64,000 nt of DNA from Arthrobacter sp. ISL-5 (GTDB lineage Bacteria > Actinomycetota > Actinomycetes > Actinomycetales > Micrococcaceae). This document shows positions 57,950 to 64,000 of this stretch, in pieces; within the stretch, counting starts at the first letter, position 1; each line of letters begins with the position of its first letter. Location: the NCBI RefSeq assembly GCF_018613835.1, contig NZ_JAGGPM010000004.1, positions 124,001 to 188,000 of the forward strand, written 5' to 3'. Position numbers and translations under genes: made by a program. The notes beneath the pieces are model-generated. The model was not told the origin of the DNA, made no database searches, and saw only the letters and a list, made by a program, of their open reading frames with translations.

Positions 57950-59314
57950 ATGGCTTCATCGCCCCGCTCAGGCCTGCTCTCGAGCCTGACCAAGCTCTCC
58001 ACCGCACGCACGGCCCGCGCCTCCAGCTGGGACCAGACCGGCCGGAACCGCGACAACTGGATCGTGATGCCCGGCGAGGAACGGGTCCTGGCGGACATCG
58101 AGGGCCCGGGCTCCATCACGCACATCTGGATGACCCAGTCCTGCCGGATCCAGCCGGGCCCCGGCCAGATCTCCCCGGAGCTGGTGGGCGTGCCGATGCT
58201 GGAAATCCACAACGCCCTCGGTGTCAGCTGGGAAGTGGTTGACCCGGACTATTACCGCAAGATCGTCATCAGGATGTACTGGGATGACCAGGAAACCCCC
58301 AGCGTCATTGCACCCCTCGGTGACTTCTTCGGCCTGCTGAATTCCCTGTCCGGCTCCTACGATTCCCTGCCGCTCTCCGTCTCCGCCAAGGAAGGGGAAC
58401 TGAACACCTTCGGCGGCAGTGCGGCGTTCAACAGCTACTTCGAGATGCCCTTCAACTCAAGGGCCCGCATCACCGTTGAAAACCAGAACGACATCCCGTA
58501 CCTGCAGTACTTCTACATCGACTACGAGCTCTACACCGAGCCACTGCCGGAGGACACGGCGTACTTCCACGCCCACTGGCGCCGGCAGAAGCCCAACGCC
58601 GGCTGGGGCCCGGACCTGCAGACCAACAGCATCGAGGTGGCCATCCCCAACCTCTCCGGCGAGGACAACTACGTGGTCCTGGAAACCGAGGGCCAGGGCC
58701 ACTATGTGGGCTGCAACCTGGCCGTGCGCCACTTCCAAGGGTCATGGTGGGGCGAAGGTGACGACATGATCTTCATCGACGACGACACCTGGCCGCCCAG
58801 CCTGCACGGCACCGGCATGGAGGACTACTTCGGTCACGCCTGGGGCATGCAGCACAACGCCTTCCTGATGAACGGCACCATGGTCCACGAAGAAAACGTG
58901 CCAGGCTTCCACCACAGCTACCGCTTCCACATGACCGATCCCATCAGGTTCCAGAAACGCATCAAGGTCACCTTCGAACACGGCCACGCCAACCACCTCT
59001 CCGATGACTGGTCCTCCACCGCCTACTGGTACCAGACGCTCCCCTCCCCCGTGCTGGAGATCGACGCCGTGGAGGAGCGCCTGCCGCTGCGGCCCCGCGA
59101 CCAGGTGGAGGAACGGCCCTTGCCGGAACTGACACCGGCCCAGCAGGCCGCCCGGGACGCCTCCGCCGAACGAATGAAGCAGTTCACCGAAACCCGGGAC
59201 GCCGTCCGCAACGAACGCCGGGCAGAAATCGACCAGTGGGAGAAGGCCAACGCCGAGCAAGCCCGGGAGGTCCGGCAACGGTTCCTGGCCGCCAGCAGCG
59301 TCCCGGTCCAGTAA
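57950..59314 (+). CDS. GH172 (DUF2961) glycoside hydrolase, putative alpha-D-fructofuranosidase / difructose dianhydride hydrolase
   Basis: A 454-residue protein with the DUF2961 core. NWIVMPGEERVLADIEGPGSITHIWMT is near the N-terminus, followed by DFFGLLNSLSGSYDSLPLSVS, a FNSYFEMPF strand and the signature SWWGEGDDMIFIDDDTWPP then LHGTGMEDYFGHAWGM. Glu269 (GEGDD) and Glu291 (GMEDYF) fall where the two catalytic glutamates are reported in the founding GH172 enzyme of Bifidobacterium dentium, which makes and cleaves difructose dianhydride I. Other GH172 members cleave D-arabinan. There is no signal peptide, so it acts in the cytoplasm. A helical, charged C-terminal tail (about 390-450) is present. 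ATG 57950 follows GAAAGG. Confidence 0.85.
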   Translation: MASSPRSGLLSSLTKLSTARTARASSWDQTGRNRDNWIVMPGEERVLADIEGPGSITHIWMTQSCRIQPGPGQISPELVGVPMLEIHNALGVSWEVVDPDYYRKIVIRMYWDDQETPSVIAPLGDFFGLLNSLSGSYDSLPLSVSAKEGELNTFGGSAAFNSYFEMPFNSRARITVENQNDIPYLQYFYIDYELYTEPLPEDTAYFHAHWRRQKPNAGWGPDLQTNSIEVAIPNLSGEDNYVVLETEGQGHYVGCNLAVRHFQGSWWGEGDDMIFIDDDTWPPSLHGTGMEDYFGHAWGMQHNAFLMNGTMVHEENVPGFHHSYRFHMTDPIRFQKRIKVTFEHGHANHLSDDWSSTAYWYQTLPSPVLEIDAVEERLPLRPRDQVEERPLPELTPAQQAARDASAERMKQFTETRDAVRNERRAEIDQWEKANAEQAREVRQRFLAASSVPVQ

Positions 59315-59345
59315 TCCCACCAGCAGCCAGCACCGAAGGATCAGC

Positions 59346-60698
59346 ATGAACGCGCACGAACCCCGACCCGCCTTCCACTTCACAGCCACTGAGGGTTGGA
59401 TCAACGATCCCCTCGGCGTGACCTGGAAGGACGGCCAGTACCATCTCTTCTACCAGTACGTTCCGGGCCGCACCACATGGGCCTCCAACTGCCACTGGGG
59501 ACACGCCACATCCCCCGACATGATTGCCTGGACGGAACAGGGCGTCGCCGTCGCACCCGGTGAAGGTGACGACGGCATCTGGTCGGGTTCCATAGCCACG
59601 GGCCCCGATGGCGGCGCGACCATGTTCTACACTTCGGTCACCGAACCGGACATCGGGATCGGAACCGTCCGCACCGCCACCCCAGACGACGCCTCCTGGA
59701 ACTCGTGGACCAAAGGCGCGAACCTGATGACCGCTCCCGATGCCGGCGTCCTGGCCTACCGGGACCCGTTCGTCTTCCGCGACGGCGGACAGTGGCGCAT
59801 GTTCGTCGGCGCCGGGCTGGAGGGCGGCACCGCAGCCGCAGTTTCCTACAGCTCCCCAGACCTGTCGCAGTGGACCCTGGACGGCATCGCCGCCCAACGC
59901 TCCGGTAAGGAGACGGAGCCCGTCTGGACCGGCACTATGTGGGAATGCCCCCAGCTCTTTGAGATTGACGGTTCCCACGTCCTGGTCACCTCCATCTGGG
60001 AAGACGACGTTCTGCACTACGTGGCCTACGGCGTAGGAAGCTACTTCGACGGTCAGTTCATCGCCCGCTCGTGGGGCCAGCTCACCTACGGCAAGAGCTA
60101 CTACGCCCCTTCCTTCTTCCGGGACAGGGACGGCGCGCCGTCGCTGATTTTCTGGGTCCGCGGCGTCATCAGCCCTGAAGGGCAGTGGGCCAGCGCGCTG
60201 AGCATCCCCCACACGCTCACGCTCGACGGCGACACCTTGGTGGCCACCCCGCACACAGACCTCGCCGACTACTCGGAGCCCGGCCAGCTGGAGCAGGTCA
60301 GCGCTGCGGTTTTCGAGACAGTGCTCGACGACGGCGCCGACCTCCGGTGCGCCGTCACCCCCGGGACCGTCATCAGCCTCGCCACCCTCGACGGGCCGCT
60401 GGCCACCGTCCGGCACGACGGGGACGGCATCCGGGTCACGGCGGCCGGGAACGCCGACTTCGCCGACGCGTTCCTGCCGGCCGACGAGGGCTCCGAGCTG
60501 CGGGCCATCATAGACGCCGGGGTCTTGGAACTCTCCGGCCACCAGGGCATCATGGCAGTCCCACTGCCCATCGTGCATGCACCCGTGACGCTAACGGTGG
60601 CCAACGCCGCCTCCACGCCCCTGCTCAACAGGGTTTCTAAGCTGATAGTGAATAGCATGGCAACTACACGCCGGGCCGCACTGTCAGGACAGCCATGA
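59346..60698 (+). CDS. GH32 beta-fructofuranosidase, cytoplasmic
   Basis: A 450-residue GH32 enzyme without signal peptide. All three catalytic motifs are present: WINDPLG (nucleophile Asp21; canonical WMNDPNG), YRDPF (Asp140, transition-state stabiliser) and MWECPQLF (Glu200, acid/base). A five-bladed propeller is followed by a beta-sandwich of about 130 residues. It would release fructose from sucrose, inulobiose, levanbiose or their phosphates inside the cell. It lies 31 nt after the GH172 gene and overlaps the kinase by 4 nt. Confidence 0.93.
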   Translation: MNAHEPRPAFHFTATEGWINDPLGVTWKDGQYHLFYQYVPGRTTWASNCHWGHATSPDMIAWTEQGVAVAPGEGDDGIWSGSIATGPDGGATMFYTSVTEPDIGIGTVRTATPDDASWNSWTKGANLMTAPDAGVLAYRDPFVFRDGGQWRMFVGAGLEGGTAAAVSYSSPDLSQWTLDGIAAQRSGKETEPVWTGTMWECPQLFEIDGSHVLVTSIWEDDVLHYVAYGVGSYFDGQFIARSWGQLTYGKSYYAPSFFRDRDGAPSLIFWVRGVISPEGQWASALSIPHTLTLDGDTLVATPHTDLADYSEPGQLEQVSAAVFETVLDDGADLRCAVTPGTVISLATLDGPLATVRHDGDGIRVTAAGNADFADAFLPADEGSELRAIIDAGVLELSGHQGIMAVPLPIVHAPVTLTVANAASTPLLNRVSKLIVNSMATTRRAALSGQP

Positions 60699-61624
60699 CC
60701 ACCACTTCCGGCTCCCAGCGCCCCAACCCCGATGTCGTCGTCATCGGGGAATCCCTGATCGACATCATCACCACGTCAGCCGGACCTGTGGAATTCGCCG
60801 GCGGTTCAGGCCTCAACGTGGCCTACGGCCTTGGCCGGCTCGGGGCGAACACCGGCCTGCTCACAGTGCTGGGTGCGGACAAAAGGGCGGAAGCCATCCG
60901 GCAGCACCTAGATTCAGCTGCAGTGCAGCTTCTGCCCGGTGCCACCCGCCTGAGCCGCACCTCCACGGCAACGGCCTCCCTAGACAGCACAGGTTCGGCT
61001 GAGTACGCCTTTGACATCGAGTGGACGCTGCCGCAGGTGAGCCCCACCTTCATTCCCAAAGTCCTGCATACCGGATCCCTGGCGACCTTTCTTGAACCCG
61101 GGGCCACGCACGTCCGGTCAGCGATGAAGTTCTTCTCCGGCCGGTGCGTCATCACGTACGACCCCAACATCCGGTCACACATCATCGGAGACCATGCCCA
61201 GGCACAGCAGACCTTCGAGGCCACGGCGCGCCTGTCCAATGTGGTGAAGCTGAGCGATGAGGACGCTACCTGGCTCTACCCGGGACTCGGGACAGCTGAG
61301 GTTGCGCGCCGCATCCTGGAGCTCGGGGTGCAAGTAGTTGCCGTAACTGCAGGAGCGGAGGGTTCGGACCTCTACTCAGAGTCTTCCCAGGTGCACGTTG
61401 CCGCGCCGAAGGTAAAAGCAGCGGACACTGTGGGTGCCGGCGATTCCTATATGTCCTCGTTCATCACTGGGATCTTGACCGATTCCCGGCCGGACTTCGA
61501 TGTGGAGCAGCTCAGGCGGCTCGGAACGGTGGCTGCTGCCGCGGCAGCCATCACTGTGACCCGACATGGAGCGAATCCGCCAACAGCGCGGGAACTGAGG
61601 GAGGCACTGGCCGTTTCCTCTTGA
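60695..61624 (+). CDS. PfkB family carbohydrate kinase, probable fructokinase
   Basis: A 309-residue ribokinase/PfkB-type kinase. N-terminal VVVIGESLIDIITTSAGPVEFAGGSGLNVAYGLGRLGANTGLLT, then FFSGRCVITYDPNIRSHI, and the C-terminal active-site motif VKAADTVGAGDSYMSSF with catalytic base Asp250. It is expected to make fructose-6-phosphate from fructose released by the upstream GH32 and GH172 enzymes. Its ATG overlaps the GH32 stop by 4 nt. Last gene of the operon; no terminator is obvious. Confidence 0.9.
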   Translation: MTTTSGSQRPNPDVVVIGESLIDIITTSAGPVEFAGGSGLNVAYGLGRLGANTGLLTVLGADKRAEAIRQHLDSAAVQLLPGATRLSRTSTATASLDSTGSAEYAFDIEWTLPQVSPTFIPKVLHTGSLATFLEPGATHVRSAMKFFSGRCVITYDPNIRSHIIGDHAQAQQTFEATARLSNVVKLSDEDATWLYPGLGTAEVARRILELGVQVVAVTAGAEGSDLYSESSQVHVAAPKVKAADTVGAGDSYMSSFITGILTDSRPDFDVEQLRRLGTVAAAAAAITVTRHGANPPTARELREALAVSS

Positions 61625-61652
61625 CGGGATCGGCTTACGATTTTTATGCAGG

Positions 61653-61838
61653 GACATCGCCGTTGCAGGGGAACCGGGACTGTTGGCCCGCCACGTTGTC
61701 GCCGCTGCACACGAGCGCGGACGCGGTCAGCGTGACGCGCTCAGGGGCGTGAACCTGTTGCGCCCTAGGGATGGAGACGATAATCGACGTGTCCGGCATC
61801 CACACGCTGTCCACCAAGAAGCCGTGGACTCTTAGCCA
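61653..61838 (+). pseudogene. NmrA-like NAD(P)-dependent oxidoreductase remnant
   Basis: One frame reads DIAVAGEPGLLARHVVAAAHERGRG (a degraded G-x2-G-x3-R nucleotide-binding start) and GVNLL. A second frame from 61771 reads METIIDVSGIHTLSTKK, which follows closely in intact NmrA/SDR proteins. Internal deletions and frame loss make it a relic. It lies just after the fructokinase gene. Confidence 0.5.
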
Positions 61839-61957
61839 GAGGCGGCCCCTTGGAAGCTCTACACCCTAAGCCGGCGGATCGATCAGGTTCAAGGCCTTGT
61901 CCGTGTCCACAGGCATTTGCCGGCTGCGGGCGCGCGTTCGAGATCGAGCCTGCCCAC

Positions 61958-62000
61958 ATAGCTTCAACACGTTCGACTTGACAGGGAAGGTCAAGGGCGC
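61958..62000 (+). repeat. Edge sequence B, similar to 49298-49340 (inverted)
   Basis: AGCTTCAACACGTTCGAC then TTGACAGGGAAGGTC, nearly identical to the minus strand at 49298-49340. It lies directly before the DNA-ligase remnant. The two copies point outward from the 12.6-kb block between them. Confidence 0.6.
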
Positions 62001-62448
62001 CGGCCAGGCCTATGAGCCCAAGAGGATCTGGTTGAAGGTCAAGAGCCGTTCCTCTATTGACGTGGTGTGCGCGGCCGTTGTTGGACCGATCACCCAGCCC
62101 AGGGCGGTGGTTGTCGGGCTTCCGTTGGGTGGGCGGTTGAGGATTGTTGGCCGGTCCGCTCCCCTGTCGACCCGGGCCGGCCGGGATCTGGCCAGGCATC
62201 TGCGCCCGGCCCACGGGAGGCATCCGTGGCCGGAGGAAATCAGCGAGAGGGTGCTGGACAGGTTTAGCAACGAAAGCGGTACGCTGCGCCTGACTCTCGT
62301 GGAGCCCATGGTCGTTGAAGTCTCGGCCGACGTCGCCTGGTCCGGGAGTGCCTTTCGGCATTCAGTGCGACTGCTGCGGGCACGGCCTGAGCTCGGCCCC
62401 GATGAAGTACAGCTCCCCGGTCATGTGCCGGGTGCGGGTCCATGTTGA
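61993..62448 (+). pseudogene. ATP-dependent DNA ligase, C-terminal remnant
   Basis: About 150 codons beginning KGAGQAYEPKRIWLKVK (motif V, W-L-K-V-K), then SSIDVVCAAVVGPITQPRAVVVGLPLGGRLRIVGRSAPLS, the OB-fold part, and VVEVSADVAWSGSAFRHSVRLLRARPEL near the end. The adenylation domain with the nucleophilic lysine is absent, so it cannot seal DNA. Homology starts abruptly after edge sequence B. Confidence 0.7.
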
Positions 62449-62548
62449 TGCGCGGCTCGGAACCCTTGGAGCGAACAGCCAGCAGAAGGCCCGATTCAAA
62501 ACTAAGGTCGGGGACATGACAGACATCAGCGCAGAAGTAGGAGACTAA

Positions 62549-63682
62549 ATGGCCCGGATGACGGTCAATGCAAGGGAGCTGAAGCGCAAGTCGCTTTCAT
62601 CTCTCCGCACGGCAGTTGCGGGATTCAACTCCCTGGACAATGACGGCAGGACGACGGCTGTTTTGCTCAATCTCCAGCACGCCTTTGAAATGCTGCTCAA
62701 GGCTTCCTTGGACTCCGCCAAGGTAACCGTTTTCGACAAGCGCTCCGAGAAATCCATTTCGTTCGAAGCGGCGATCAGGAAATGCCAAGAGACGCCGGGA
62801 ATCAAAGTGTCGGACGGGGATGCCGGGACCATGCGGGTCATCGATGCCTGGCGGGATGCCGAACAGCACTGGTATGCCACCGTGGACGAGGGACTGCTGT
62901 ATCTGCACGTCCGCGCGGCCATCACCCTCTACGACGACTTGCTGGACAAAGTGTTCGGTGAACGGCTCGGCGATCACCTTCCAGCCCGAGTGCTTCCCAT
63001 CAGTGCTGAGCCTCCCCAAGACTTCCAGCTCCTGGTCGATCGGGAGTATGCACGCATTGCCGAGCTCCTGCACCCCAAGAGACGCGGGAGGGGCGAAGCC
63101 CACTCCCGCATTCGCGCTCTACTGGCCATGGAGTCCCACACCGATCCCGATGCCGCCGAGATACGGGAGGCGGACGTTCGCAGGGTGGAACGGGGAGTGA
63201 AGTCGGGCAAGCCGCGGGCGCAAGTATTCCCCAAACTGAGCACTGTCGGATCAAGTGTTTCCGGAGAGGGACTCACCGTCGAAGTGAAGCTGGTCAAGAC
63301 CGGTGGCCTGCCAATGACCTATGTTTCCGCTGACAGCGATGTGGAACCCTCAGCCATTCGCACCGTCGATCTGGAGAAGAAATTCCATATGGGTCCCTAC
63401 GACCTAGCCGACAAGGCAGGGGTCGACCGCAGTAAGGCAACAGCCGTCCGCCGTCACTTCAACCTCGATGCAAACGACGATGTCCACTCACACCGCTTCG
63501 TCTTCGGTTCGCAAAAGCACATGCGGTACTCAGATAACGCCCTGAAGAAGATGAAGGACGCAAAAGAGTCCTTGTACCTCGATGACATCTGGAATGCTCA
63601 TCGCCCTCCACTCAAAGGTAAGAGATTGCCTCCGTGCACTCAGCCAGGGTGCCTAGCGCCTATACACACCCCCGCGCAATAG
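62549..63682 (+). CDS. DUF3644 protein with HEPN-like RxxxxH motif
   Basis: A 377-residue protein. The DUF3644 start TTAVLLNLQHAFEMLLKASL is followed by KSISFEAAIRKCQ and VIDAWRDAEQHWYATVDEGLLYLHVRAAITLYDDLL. WRDAEQH gives R102-x4-H107, the pattern of the HEPN RNase active site. The C-terminal half (residues 230-370) has a predicted winged-helix-like stretch (YDLADKAGVDRSKATAVRRHFNL). DUF3644 proteins often occur in accessory or defence regions; function is not established. No partner gene is obvious except the small membrane protein downstream. ATG 62549. Confidence 0.75.
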   Translation: MARMTVNARELKRKSLSSLRTAVAGFNSLDNDGRTTAVLLNLQHAFEMLLKASLDSAKVTVFDKRSEKSISFEAAIRKCQETPGIKVSDGDAGTMRVIDAWRDAEQHWYATVDEGLLYLHVRAAITLYDDLLDKVFGERLGDHLPARVLPISAEPPQDFQLLVDREYARIAELLHPKRRGRGEAHSRIRALLAMESHTDPDAAEIREADVRRVERGVKSGKPRAQVFPKLSTVGSSVSGEGLTVEVKLVKTGGLPMTYVSADSDVEPSAIRTVDLEKKFHMGPYDLADKAGVDRSKATAVRRHFNLDANDDVHSHRFVFGSQKHMRYSDNALKKMKDAKESLYLDDIWNAHRPPLKGKRLPPCTQPGCLAPIHTPAQ

Positions 63683-63722
63683 ACGTGCGCATCCACTTCT
63701 GATCATCGGCTAATGTCGGGAC

Positions 63723-64000
63723 GTGGACATTGGCAACTGGTGGAACGGCATCTTAAGGATGGTCGGTGACATCTGGAAATTTCTGACGACCGACTCCTTC
63801 GGGCAAGCCATTTCCGTGCTCCTCTTGGGTGGTGTGGGCGTCGTCGCTTGGTACTTCATCCGGAAGAAACTGGAAGCACCCAAAATGGCGCCTACGCCCG
63901 CAAAGACAGAACCAAACTCGTCCCTTGCTGTGCCTGGGGGGCCGCCCCGTGCCTACAGTGCGAACAGCATCCTGCAGCGTGCTGAAAAGCGTGGTCTCTG
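63723..64000 (+). CDS. Small membrane protein, 3' end outside window
   Basis: Open from GTG 63723 to the window edge (at least 92 codons). A short amphipathic N-terminus (DIGNWWNGILRMVGDIWKFLTT), one helix (AISVLLLGGVGVVAWYFI), then KKLEAPKMAPTPAKTEP and a Pro-rich tail. A TAATGT box at 63711-63716 lies 6 nt before GTG, suggesting a leaderless transcript. No family recognised. It lies 40 nt after the DUF3644 gene and may be linked to it. Confidence 0.5.
   Translation, partial: MDIGNWWNGILRMVGDIWKFLTTDSFGQAISVLLLGGVGVVAWYFIRKKLEAPKMAPTPAKTEPNSSLAVPGGPPRAYSANSILQRAEKRGL

Overview
The window reads as a chromosomal segment of a high-GC Gram-positive actinobacterium of the Micrococcaceae, most likely Arthrobacter or Pseudarthrobacter. 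Support comes from the trpD-ctaE-qcrCAB / ctaFDC respiratory cluster with a diheme QcrC, a four-helix CtaF, the actinobacterial DUF3043, DUF3054 and DUF3097 families, many GTG/TTG starts, and strong GC at third codon positions. No tRNA, rRNA or CRISPR array was seen.

Layout. (1) 1-8.4 kb is a loose mix: the 3' end of a berberine-bridge-type FAD oxidoreductase, a SHOCT protein, one intact two-domain universal stress protein lying between two broken halves of another, a PhoD-like phosphatase, an SRPBCC protein, a membrane protein, two VOC proteins, a LysE exporter and DUF3054. (2) 8.5-19.5 kb holds a stand-alone AsnC/RAM domain, trpD, and the bc1-aa3 respiratory supercomplex genes (ctaE-qcrC-qcrA-qcrB forward; ctaC-ctaD-ctaF reverse). 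Between them lies a DasR-like GntR regulator divergent from ptsH (HPr), with a palindromic dre core in the gap; erpA follows. (3) 19.7-48.3 kb is conserved housekeeping: an M20 dipeptidase, pyrD, uppS, recO, leuA with a Leu-rich leader peptide, an M13 peptidase, an LCP ligase, the phoH-ybeY-CBS/DUF21-era operon, a GerMN lipoprotein, the CIRCE-controlled hrcA-dnaJ-rsmE operon, DUF3097, hemW, lepA, a PemK/MazF-like protein, rpsT and holA. An IS1249-type element with a frameshifted transposase sits between rpsT and holA.

(4) At 48.2 kb the conserved order breaks. comEC is cut at both ends and is followed by debris: a GNAT gene with an internal deletion, 3' and 5' ends of Tn554-type tnpB and tnpC, and a perfect 107-bp direct repeat whose second copy is fused directly into the middle of a GH32 exo-levanase gene. 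(5) 52.5-61.6 kb is an intact sugar locus: two tandem paralogous LacI regulators with matching operators, a CUT1 ABC transporter (binding protein and two permeases, no ATPase), a cytoplasmic GH172 (DUF2961) enzyme, a cytoplasmic GH32 beta-fructosidase and a PfkB fructokinase. Read together, it looks like a system that imports small fructans or cyclic difructose dianhydrides, opens them inside the cell and phosphorylates the fructose. This is the most interesting system in the window. (6) 61.6-64 kb has remnants of an NmrA-like oxidoreductase and an ATP-dependent DNA ligase, then an intact DUF3644 protein with a HEPN-like RxxxxH motif and the start of a small membrane protein.

Short homologous sequences in inverted orientation lie at about 49.30-49.34 and 61.96-62.00 kb, at the two edges of the accessory block, which may mark how it was acquired. 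All family assignments are from reading motifs; no database search was run.
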